A stretch of 64,000 nt of DNA from Streptomyces sp. NBC_01717 (lineage in GTDB: Bacteria; Actinomycetota; Actinomycetes; Streptomycetales; Streptomycetaceae): NCBI RefSeq assembly GCF_036248255.1, contig NZ_CP109178.1, forward strand, positions 62,001 through 126,000, given 5' to 3'. Made by a program: the position numbers and the translations under genes. Position 1 is the stretch's first letter. Each line of letters opens with the position of its first letter. This document shows, piece by piece, positions 43,845 to 51,444 of the stretch. The notes beneath the pieces were generated by a model. The model made no database searches. It saw only the letters and a program-made list of their open reading frames with translations, and was not told the DNA's origin.

Positions 43845-44873
43845 ATGAAGTACCGCACGCTGGGCCGGACCGGAATCCAGGTCAGCCCCTACGCCCTGGG
43901 CGCCATGATGTTCGGGGTGATGGGAAACCCCGACCATGACGACTCGATCCGGATCATCCACAGGGCCCTGGACGCGGGAATCAACTTCGTCGACACCGCC
44001 GACGTGTACTCCAACGGCGAGTCCGAGGTCATCGTCGGCAAGGCGCTCAAGGGCCGCCGCGACGACGTCGTGCTCGCCAGCAAGGTGCACTACCCGATGG
44101 GCGACGACCCCAATCACCGGGGCAATTCACGACGCTGGATCATCACATCGGTCGAGAACTCCCTGCGCCGCCTGCAGACCGATCACCTCGACCTCTACCA
44201 GATCCACCGCCCCGACCCGACGGTGGACGTGGAGGAGACCCTGTCGGCGCTGACGGACCTGGTCCACAGCGGCAAGGTGCGCACGATCGGCGCATCCACC
44301 TTCCCAGCCTCGAACATCGTCGAGGCGCAGTGGGTCGCCGAGCGGCGCGGCCTGGAGCGTTTCCGTACCGAGCAGCCGCCGTATTCGATCATCAACCGGA
44401 GCATCGAGCGCGAGGTGCTGCCAGTCGCCCAGCGCTACGGGATGGGCACGCTGGTCTGGAGCCCGCTCGGCCAGGGTCTGCTCACCGGCCGCTACCGCAA
44501 GGGCAAGCAGGCCGTCACCCACCGCGGCGGCACCATGCCGCAGCACTTCGGCGACGAGCGCAAGCTCGACGTGGTCGAACAGCTGATCCCGCTCGCCGAG
44601 AAGGCGGGACTGCCGATGACCCACCTCGCGATGGCCTTCGCGATCGCCCACCCCGCCGTCACCTCGGCGCTCGTCGGGCCACGCACCATGGAGCAACTCG
44701 ACGACCTGCTGGCCGGCACCGACGTCACCCTGGACGACGAGATCCTCGACCGGATCGACGAGATCGCCCCGCCCGGCACCGACGCCGGCCCCAACGATGT
44801 CGCTTACACCCCACAGGCCGTCACCGACGCGAGCCTGCGCCGGCGACCGGTCACCCAGCGCTCCGCCGCCTGA
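43845..44873 (+). CDS. aldo/keto reductase
   Basis: A 342-residue NADPH-dependent TIM-barrel reductase. The catalytic tetrad is visible: Asp in GINFVDTADVYSNGESE, Tyr in the same motif, Lys in VVLASKVHYPM and His in LDLYQIHRPDPTVDVEE. The cofactor region is WSPLGQGLLTGRYRKGKQ and SALVGPRTMEQLDDLL. AAGGGAGAG precedes the ATG. It reduces aldehydes or ketones; the physiological substrate is unknown. Confidence 0.94.
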   Translation: MKYRTLGRTGIQVSPYALGAMMFGVMGNPDHDDSIRIIHRALDAGINFVDTADVYSNGESEVIVGKALKGRRDDVVLASKVHYPMGDDPNHRGNSRRWIITSVENSLRRLQTDHLDLYQIHRPDPTVDVEETLSALTDLVHSGKVRTIGASTFPASNIVEAQWVAERRGLERFRTEQPPYSIINRSIEREVLPVAQRYGMGTLVWSPLGQGLLTGRYRKGKQAVTHRGGTMPQHFGDERKLDVVEQLIPLAEKAGLPMTHLAMAFAIAHPAVTSALVGPRTMEQLDDLLAGTDVTLDDEILDRIDEIAPPGTDAGPNDVAYTPQAVTDASLRRRPVTQRSAA

Positions 44874-44945
44874 ACGACCCCCACGAAGGCTCCAACGCTC
44901 AATCACCCCAGGTCAAAGCGCCAACCAGCCCGGAGAAGCCTTAGC

Positions 44946-45041
44946 GCCAATACCGGTGACTTTGCCGCTGATCAATCGGCCGGAAGGTCACGTTTCCGCA
45001 CGTCAGGAAGCCGAACCGATTGCTATGTCACCGGTATTGGC
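44946..45041. repeat. 96-bp unit with 15-bp perfect inverted ends
   Basis: GCCAATACCGGTGAC (44946-44960) and GTCACCGGTATTGGC (45027-45041) are exact reverse complements enclosing 66 bp. The spacing is too wide for a simple terminator. It lies directly between the reductase gene and the recombinase remnant and looks like the ends of a miniature element or recombination site. Confidence 0.7.
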
Positions 45042-45059
45042 CTTAGCGCGCGATCTGAC

Positions 45060-45284
45060 ATGGATGTCACCGTGCTTCGCCGCCGGGCGAACGGCGAATC
45101 CGTCGAGCAGATCCGCCCGGACCTGATCATCCCCACCGGCAAGCGCAAGGGCCAGAACCCGGGCCTGGCCAGCATCTACAGGGCGCTGGCCGAGCACGAG
45201 AAGCGCCAGGCGTACCCGGAGGCCGTCAATACGGCGCACGCCGACTTCGCCACCCTCAAGCAGCGCGACCGCAGCCCCGTGTAG
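45060..45284 (+). pseudogene. recombinase/resolvase C-terminal remnant
   Basis: MDVTVLRRRANGESVEQIRP then DLIIPTGKRKGQNPGLASIY reads like the C-terminal helix-turn-helix part of a site-specific recombinase, with no catalytic serine or tyrosine domain upstream. The last 61 codons are shared with repeat copy 1 at 41616. Family assignment is tentative. Confidence 0.45.
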
Positions 45285-45310
45285 TTACTCAGCGCTACAC
45301 GCCACCTGGC
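45092..45310 (+). repeat. 219-bp direct repeat, copy 2
   Basis: Same orientation as copy 1 at 41616-41834, with a single difference at 45228. Upstream of this copy the recombinase frame continues 11 codons further, so this copy is the longer one; downstream it abuts an IS6-family fragment. Confidence 0.93.
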
Positions 45311-45727
45311 GCGCGCGAACAGGGCCGAGGCACCGCGCGCGTCTTCTTCATCAGGTGGCGGAAGAAGCGCCGGGCGGCGGTGTCTCGCCGGTTCTGCACG
45401 AGGATGTCCAGGACGTTGCCGTCCTGGTCGACGGCCCGCCACAGATGCTTCCGCTCGCCGTTGATCTTGATGAACACCTCGCCCAGATGCCACTTGTCCC
45501 CGGGGCGGGGCTGCCTGCGGCGCAGTCCGTTCGCGTAGGGCTGGCCGAATTTGGCGCACCAGCGGCGGATGGTCTCGTAGGAGGCGATCACGCCGCGCTG
45601 GAGCATCAACTCCTCCACCTCACGTAATGACAGCGGGAAGCGGAAGTACAGCCACACACAGTGGGCGATGACCTCGACCGGGTACCGGTGCCCCCTGTAC
45701 GACGGCGGCGCGCTCTCTACGGACGAC
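45311..45727 (-). pseudogene. IS6-family transposase, 3'-truncated
   Basis: The minus strand reads YRGHRYPVEVIAHCVWLYFR, FPLSLREVEELMLQRGVIAS, YETIRRWCAKFGQPYANGL and KINGERKHLWRAVDQDGNVL, characteristic of IS6/IS26-type transposases. The first catalytic Asp of the DDE triad appears changed (KWHLGEVF where DEVF is usual). No standard start codon is in place and the sequence ends after MKKTRAVPR where it meets the 219-bp repeat. It is inactive. Confidence 0.85.
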
Positions 45728-45854
45728 CCCTCCCCGCATGATCAACCCGAAGATCATCCCACCCGATCAGCCAACGTGACAGTGCCTGGGGAGAGCCAGG
45801 GAATGGCTCTGACTTGTTGCTCTCCCGGGGCGGCCTCTGCCGCGCGGGTGCGCA

Positions 45855-45914
45855 TGCACAGTATGAACAGAACTGTGTGATCAATGGTGCGCGAGCCGAT
45901 GCGTTCCTAGCATC
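45855..45914 (+). promoter_or_regulatory. dyads upstream of the truncated hydrolase
   Basis: CACAGT-N9-ACTGTG (45855-45875) and GATGC-N7-GCATC (45898-45914) are short inverted repeats in the leader of the hydrolase remnant. They may be old operator sites; the evidence is symmetry only. Confidence 0.3.
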
Positions 45915-45960
45915 GCACCGGTCGGCGCGATGATGCGCCACTGAGTTCAGGAGCGTTGCT

Positions 45961-46507
45961 TTGCACAGCCCAAGTCGGAACAGACCTTTCTCTCCGCGCG
46001 CCCGGTCCCGCATGCGACGTAGCGTGGCACTGGCCGCTGGCATCGCGGGCATCGTCGTCGCGTTGAGCGGTGTCAGCGCGGCCCAAGCCACCCAGCCGCG
46101 CCCCGGACTGGCCGCGTGCCCGGCGAGTGTGGGTGACAAGGCCACGTGTTACACCGGCCAGGACGCCAACGGGGCCTATTACGCGATCGCCGTGCCCAAG
46201 CAGTGGAACGGCTCGCTGGTCGTACATGCTCATGGCGGCCCCGACTTGGGTGAGGGAGCAGATCCAGAGCGGAGCATCGGCGACCTGGATCGCTGGTCGG
46301 TGATGGTGGACGAGGGATATGCCTGGGCCGGCTCGTCCTACCGGCGAGGTGGTTACGGAACCCGGATGGCGGCTGCCGACACGGAGAACCTGCGTCGCCT
46401 GTTCGTGGATGAATTCGGCAAGCCGAACCGGACATACGTGCATGGTCAGTCCTGGGGCGGGAACGTCGCTGCCAAGGTCCGCCAAGGTGCCGGGTTCGAC
46501 GCGTCGG
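45961..46507 (+). pseudogene. secreted alpha/beta hydrolase, 3'-truncated
   Basis: The TTG at 45961 follows AGGAG by seven bases. A signal peptide (MRRSVALAAGIAGIVVALSG, VSAAQA) precedes a hydrolase domain with VVHAHGGPDLGEG and the nucleophile elbow VHGQSWGGNVAAKV. After about residue 182 the sequence becomes the reverse complement of an RHS fragment, so the His and acid residues of the triad are lost. The open frame runs on to 46698 by chance. Confidence 0.8.
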
Positions 46508-46605
46508 GTCATCTGACCGTCGGCGTCGTAGGTGAAGTTGTCGGTGGTGGTGGTCCCGTTGGCGATGTGGTTGGTCTTGCGGATGCCGTGGGGCTGGGAG
46601 CAGCC
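46508..46605 (-). pseudogene. RHS-repeat fragment between two truncated genes
   Basis: HGIRKTNHIANGTTTTDNFT followed by YDADGQMTR is a YD-repeat of an RHS protein. About 33 codons remain, squeezed between the cut hydrolase and the cut MocR-type gene. It resembles the larger RHS debris at 6326-7200. Confidence 0.6.
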
Positions 46606-46913
46606 GGCGCGGCCCTGCGCAGCTCGGCCCGCCTGGCCACCCGCGCCCCGGAGCCCTGCTGGGCGGTGGGCCAGCCTTCGGCAACCAGTTCGGCGTAGGA
46701 CTCGGTCACGGTGTTTCGGCTGATGCGGAGATCTGCGGCGAGCGAACGGGACGCCGGCAGCCGGGTGTCGGGCACCAGACGCCCTGTGCGCACGGCCTCC
46801 CGCAGGGCGTCCGTGAGTCCGGCGCGCAGCCCGGGTCGGTTCAGTTCCAGATGCAGGTCGGTACCGAACGCAGAAGGCCGGGCGGCCGCAGAATTGGTCC
46901 GGGAATCTATCAT
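46606..46913 (-). pseudogene. MocR/GntR-type regulator, N-terminal fragment
   Basis: From ATG 46913 the strand reads DLHLELNRPGLRAGLTDALR, EAVRTGRLVPDTRLPASRSL and AADLRISRNTVTESYAELVA, a GntR winged helix as found at the front of MocR-type regulators. The aminotransferase-like domain is gone; sequence changes to RHS debris after about residue 103. Confidence 0.75.
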
Positions 46914-46960
46914 GGAAATGGACCCTACTCCCGTACCACTGGGTGCGTAGCGTTGCAGGT

Positions 46961-48286
46961 ATGACGCCGAACGGAGCGCAGGAGAGCAAGGAACGCCTCC
47001 CGGAGCACGCACCGCGCCTGGCGCGTGCCGCCGACGAGTTCGCGCTCACCACCGTCCTGCTGTTCGTCGCGATGACTGTCGTCCGGTGGCTGCGTGATCC
47101 AGGCTCCACCTTTTACATCGCCGACCTGGACGTCGCACTCGCTGTCATCGGCGTTCTCAGCGGGACCATCCTCACCGGGCTGATCTTCACCCCGTCCGGC
47201 CGACGCAGCGGGGGGCACATGAATCCCGCCGTGACGGTCGCCCTGTGGCTGATGGACGCCTTCCCCGGTCGCAGTGTCCTGCCCTACGTGCTCGCTCAAC
47301 TTGCGGGTTCCGCGGCGGGAACGGGTCTCGGGCGCCTGGTGTGGGGGCGTGCGGTCTCCCTCCCGTCGGTCGCTCACGCCGCGATCAGGCCCGCACCCTC
47401 TTGGCAGCCCGCGTCGGTCTTTCTCGCCGAGGCGGGAAGCATGATGGTCCTGATCCTTGTCGTCGGGTACTTCGTAGCCCGTCCTGGCTATGTTCGCCTG
47501 CTGCCGTACGTCATCGGACTGTCCGTCGGGCTGGTGATCGCTCTCCTTGGCCCCCTCAGCGGGTGCTCGATCAACCCCGCCCGCCAGTTCGGTCCTGCCG
47601 CACTCTCCGGGCAGACCACCTATCTGTGGATCTATCTGATTGCGCCGGTCCTGGGAGCGGTTCTCGGGGCCCTGGTCCACCACCTTCTCACCCAGCGGTT
47701 CCACACGCGCCGGCCCCTGACACAAGATGTGCAGGTGACGCCGAGCAGGAGGTCGTCACCTGAAGTGAGTATCCCTGCCGCCGGCGTACGCCGAAGGTCC
47801 TCACGTCCCACACCGGCCCCGACGGAGGCCCTGTCCGGACCGGCCGACGGGAGCACTCGGGGCGCCCCACCCGAGGTGCCCGCGGCCGACGTGTCCTACG
47901 ACCCGCTTCCGCGGCTCGCCGACACGCTGCGCGAACAGCTCACCCCCGCCGGGGCCCGCCTCGCTGCACTTCTCAGCGATCCGCCCCAAGACAGTCGACG
48001 ACGCCGCGCTCTATCGCATCCTGCCCCGGGCCTACCGGCACACCGAACGGCCGAGAACCCGGGGCACCTCATCACGGGGGACACGGAAGGCATGATCGAT
48101 GAACAGTTCCACAGAATCGGCAATCTCCGCAGTTCAGAGGGGCTTCGAGGCGGTCGGCGCGGCAATAGCTCTGCTCGACGCGGAGGGGACGGTGGTCGGG
48201 TGGACTCAGGCCGCCCAGCGGCTTGTCGGCTACTCGGCCGCGGAAGTGGTGGGCCGGTCCGCGGCCGTCCTGCTAGCGGCTACTGA
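46961..48286 (+). CDS. MIP/aquaporin-family channel with long cytoplasmic tail
   Basis: A membrane channel for water or small neutral solutes. The two NPA half-helices are clear: Asn88 in GGHMNPAVTVAL and Asn205 in GCSINPARQFGPAA. Six hydrophobic segments span about residues 22-245. A basic, Pro-rich tail of nearly 200 residues is unusual. Past about 47970 the neighbouring frame looks more protein-like (KTVDDAALYRILPRAYRHTE) and stops at 48095, four bases before the phosphatase gene, so a one-base frameshift near 47970 and a true end at 48095 are likely. ATG 46961 has only a weak ribosome site. Confidence 0.8.
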   Translation: MTPNGAQESKERLPEHAPRLARAADEFALTTVLLFVAMTVVRWLRDPGSTFYIADLDVALAVIGVLSGTILTGLIFTPSGRRSGGHMNPAVTVALWLMDAFPGRSVLPYVLAQLAGSAAGTGLGRLVWGRAVSLPSVAHAAIRPAPSWQPASVFLAEAGSMMVLILVVGYFVARPGYVRLLPYVIGLSVGLVIALLGPLSGCSINPARQFGPAALSGQTTYLWIYLIAPVLGAVLGALVHHLLTQRFHTRRPLTQDVQVTPSRRSSPEVSIPAAGVRRRSSRPTPAPTEALSGPADGSTRGAPPEVPAADVSYDPLPRLADTLREQLTPAGARLAALLSDPPQDSRRRRALSHPAPGLPAHRTAENPGHLITGDTEGMIDEQFHRIGNLRSSEGLRGGRRGNSSARRGGDGGRVDSGRPAACRLLGRGSGGPVRGRPASGY

Positions 48287-50582
48287 GGACCGGGTGAAGG
48301 CATCGGCGTTCTCGGAGCAGAGCAGTGCCCCGGGTAGCTGGTCCGGCTCCACGGACGTCCGTCACCGTGACGGCCGCAGGATCGACGTCCGCCTGTACGT
48401 GCAGTCGCTGTCCGGACCGGACCGCCGAGCCCGGTGGGTCGTATTGGCGACCGACGAGGCCACGCTTCCCTCGTGGGCGACGGACGGATCGGGGGTGGAG
48501 TCGCTCCCGGCCGCGCTGCGCCTCCCGAGCAACCTGCCGATCGGTGTCGTGATACGCGACGCCCGACTGCGCTGCACCTGGGTGAACGACACCCAGGGCT
48601 TCCAGGACGGCATCCCTCTCCAACAGCGGCTCGGGCGCAGGCTGACGGAGGCGGCGCCCGGCCCGGGGACCGAAACGCTCGAGGCGCTGATGCGCCAGGT
48701 GCTGGAGAGCGGCGTCCCGACCATCAACGTGGAATACGAGGCTTTCCTGCCGACGAATGTGCGCCGGGAACACGCGTTGGCGGCCTCCTTCTTCCGTCTT
48801 GACGACGCACAGGGCCGTGCGCTGGGCGTGTGTACCGTGAGCGTGGATGTCACCGAAAGCCGACAGGCGCGGGAGCGTCTCGCGATCCTGGGCGAGGCCA
48901 GTACGCGGATCGGAACCACCCTGGATGTCATGCGGACCGGGCAGGAACTGGCCGACCTCACGGTGCCGTTCCTTGCGGACTTCGTCACCGTCGACCTTGC
49001 GGAGTCGGTCCCGCTCGGCAAGGAGCCCTTGGCCCGGCTCGGCCCGCAGGGCGGACGCATCCCCGCCTTCTGCCGCGCGGGGCTGGCCTCGATCCACCAG
49101 GCGTCCCCGGAGTCCCTGTTCGCGCGGGGAAAGCCGGTCTTCGTCCCACCGACGTCGCCCTTCACCAGCGTCCTACGCTCTGGCAAGTCCCACTTCGAAC
49201 CGATCCTGGATACCTCTCCCGGCACGTGGCTGGACCACCACGACCCGGCGCGGGCCGAGAAGATCCGCGCACACCGGATGCACTCATTGATGGTCGTCCC
49301 GATCCACGCGCGGGGCGCCGTGCTGGGCGTGGCGGTGTTCGTGCGGATGCAGGATCGTCTGCCGTTCGAGGAGGACGACCTGCTTCTGGCCGAGGAGCTC
49401 GTCAGCTGGGCCGCGCTGGCCCTGGACAACGCCCGCCAATACGCGCGCGAACGCTCCGCGGCCCTTGCCCTGCAGCGCTTCCTGCTCCCCCAACGCGCAA
49501 CGGGCGGGTCCGCTGCCGACGTGGCCTGGCGTTACCTGCCGGCCGACAGCCACCATGGCGTCGGGGGCGACTGGTTCGATGTGATCCCGCTGTCCGGCGC
49601 CCGGGTGGCCCTGGTCGTCGGCGACGTGGTCGGGCATGGCATCAACGCCGCGGCGACCATGGGCCAGCTCCGCACCGCCGTACACACACTGGCCGACATG
49701 GATATGCCTCCCGACGAACTGCTGGCCCGCCTCGACGAGCAGGTCATCCGCCTCGCCGAGGCGGAAGCCGACCCCCTGGACCCAGCCACCGCGACGATGG
49801 CCGCCACATGTCTGTACGCCGTCTACGACCCGGTCACCCGGTGCTGCACGATGGCGCGGGCCGGCCACCCCCCGCCCGCGATCATCGACCCGCACGGCGG
49901 CGTCACCTTCCCCGATCTGCCCAGCGGAGCCCCGCTCGGCCTCGGGCTCGTCCCCTTCGAGTCCGTGACACTGGAACTACCCGAGGGAAGCGTGCTCGCC
50001 CTCTACACCGACGGCCTGGTCGAGGCCCGCAACCAGGACATCGACGTCGGCATGAACCGCCTGGCCACCGCCCTGGCGCAACCCGGCCTCCCGCTGGAAG
50101 ACCTGTGCTCGTCCGCCGTGGACACGCTGCCCACCAGGGCACCGAACGACGACGTCACCCTGCTCCTCGCACGGACCCGCTCACTCAGCCCGCACCAGGT
50201 GTCCTCGTGGCAGCTTCCGGACGCCCCGGCCGTCGTCAGCCGTGCCCGGGCCCTGGCCACCCGCCAACTGACCCAATGGGGACTGGAGCACCTGATCGAG
50301 TCCACACAACTGATCGTCAGCGAACTGGTCACCAACGCCGTCCGTCACGGCAACGGAGACTGCAACAGCACGATCGGCTTGCGCCTCATCCGGCACGAGG
50401 TGCTGACCTGCGAGGTCTCCGACACCAGCCACAGCCACCCGCGTCTGCGCCACCCCCGCGCCACCGACGAGAACGGCCGCGGCATCCTCCTCGTCAAGCA
50501 GCTGTCCCACAGATGGGGAACCCGCTGCGCACCGGACGGCAAACTCATTTGGGCCGAACAGCAACTGACACCCACCCCATGA
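48099..50582 (+). CDS. PAS/GAF PP2C-type (SpoIIE) phosphatase with ATPase domain
   Basis: An 827-residue signalling protein. Domains in order: PAS (about 8-130), second PAS-like (about 148-255), GAF (about 270-440), SpoIIE PP2C phosphatase (about 455-690) and an anti-sigma-type histidine-kinase-like ATPase (about 705-825). Metal-binding Asp residues are Asp491 and Asp494 in GGDWFDVIP, Asp509 in VGDVVGHG and Asp684 in PNDDVTLLL. The ATPase N-box is SELVTNAVRHG and the G-box NGRGILLV. GGAAGG lies 8 nt before the ATG. Streptomyces uses this architecture to control anti-sigma factor antagonists; the linked channel gene hints at osmotic or solute signalling. Confidence 0.93.
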   Translation: MNSSTESAISAVQRGFEAVGAAIALLDAEGTVVGWTQAAQRLVGYSAAEVVGRSAAVLLAATEDRVKASAFSEQSSAPGSWSGSTDVRHRDGRRIDVRLYVQSLSGPDRRARWVVLATDEATLPSWATDGSGVESLPAALRLPSNLPIGVVIRDARLRCTWVNDTQGFQDGIPLQQRLGRRLTEAAPGPGTETLEALMRQVLESGVPTINVEYEAFLPTNVRREHALAASFFRLDDAQGRALGVCTVSVDVTESRQARERLAILGEASTRIGTTLDVMRTGQELADLTVPFLADFVTVDLAESVPLGKEPLARLGPQGGRIPAFCRAGLASIHQASPESLFARGKPVFVPPTSPFTSVLRSGKSHFEPILDTSPGTWLDHHDPARAEKIRAHRMHSLMVVPIHARGAVLGVAVFVRMQDRLPFEEDDLLLAEELVSWAALALDNARQYARERSAALALQRFLLPQRATGGSAADVAWRYLPADSHHGVGGDWFDVIPLSGARVALVVGDVVGHGINAAATMGQLRTAVHTLADMDMPPDELLARLDEQVIRLAEAEADPLDPATATMAATCLYAVYDPVTRCCTMARAGHPPPAIIDPHGGVTFPDLPSGAPLGLGLVPFESVTLELPEGSVLALYTDGLVEARNQDIDVGMNRLATALAQPGLPLEDLCSSAVDTLPTRAPNDDVTLLLARTRSLSPHQVSSWQLPDAPAVVSRARALATRQLTQWGLEHLIESTQLIVSELVTNAVRHGNGDCNSTIGLRLIRHEVLTCEVSDTSHSHPRLRHPRATDENGRGILLVKQLSHRWGTRCAPDGKLIWAEQQLTPTP

Positions 50583-51434
50583 GGCTCACCCGCCCGGGCG
50601 TCGTCGCCGCTCTGCCGGTGTCCGTCCTGTCACGGCCCTCTCCCTGCCTTGGGAGCGGGACTGTAAATCGTTCGGTGTAACTCCTGATCAAGGAAGATGC
50701 ATCGGTGACCAGTGACAACGTGACTGAGGCCGAGTCCGTCAAGGCGGCTGAGCCGCAGCCGGCGAAGGGGTTGGATGACCAACTGATCGACGAGTTGGTG
50801 GGTCGTGCCCAGGCCGGGCCTCTGCAGCTGACCGGTGAGGGCGGGCTGCTGCAACAGCTGTCGAAGTGGAGTCGGCTCTCGAGGGCGAGATCACCGACCA
50901 CCTCGGCTATGACAAGCACGACCCGGCCGGGAGGAACGGCGGGAACTCCCGCAACGGCACCCGTGGCAAGACCGTGCTCACGGACGTCGGCCCGGTGGAG
51001 ATGTCCGTTCCCCGCGACCGTGACGGATCTTTCAAGCCGAAGATCGTCCGCAAGCGGCAGAAGCGCCTGTCCGGCGTGGACGAGATGGTCATCTCGCTGT
51101 CCGCCAAGGGCCTGACGACCCGTGAAGGTCCAGGCCCACCTGGCCAGAGGTCTACGGAGCCGAAGTCTCCCGCCAGACAATCTCCACGATCACCGACAAG
51201 GTCATGGACGGCATGGCTGAATGGCAGAACCGGCCCCTCGACGCCGTCTACCCGGTGATCTTCATCGACGCGATCCACGTGAAGATCCGCGACGGCGCCG
51301 TGGCGAACCGACCGATCTACGTGGCCCTGGCCGTCACAGCGGAGGGTCGGCGGGACATCCTGGGGCCGTGGGCCGGCGACGGCGGCGAGGGCGCCATGCA
51401 CTGGATGCACATCCTCACCGAGATCAAGAACCGC

Positions 51435-51444
51435 GGCGTGACCG
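51435..51444 (+). repeat. 10-bp target duplication, left copy
   Basis: GGCGTGACCG flanks the left end of the IS4-family element and recurs exactly at its right end (53274-53283). The IS256 coding frame is continuous when one copy and the element are removed. Confidence 0.92.
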
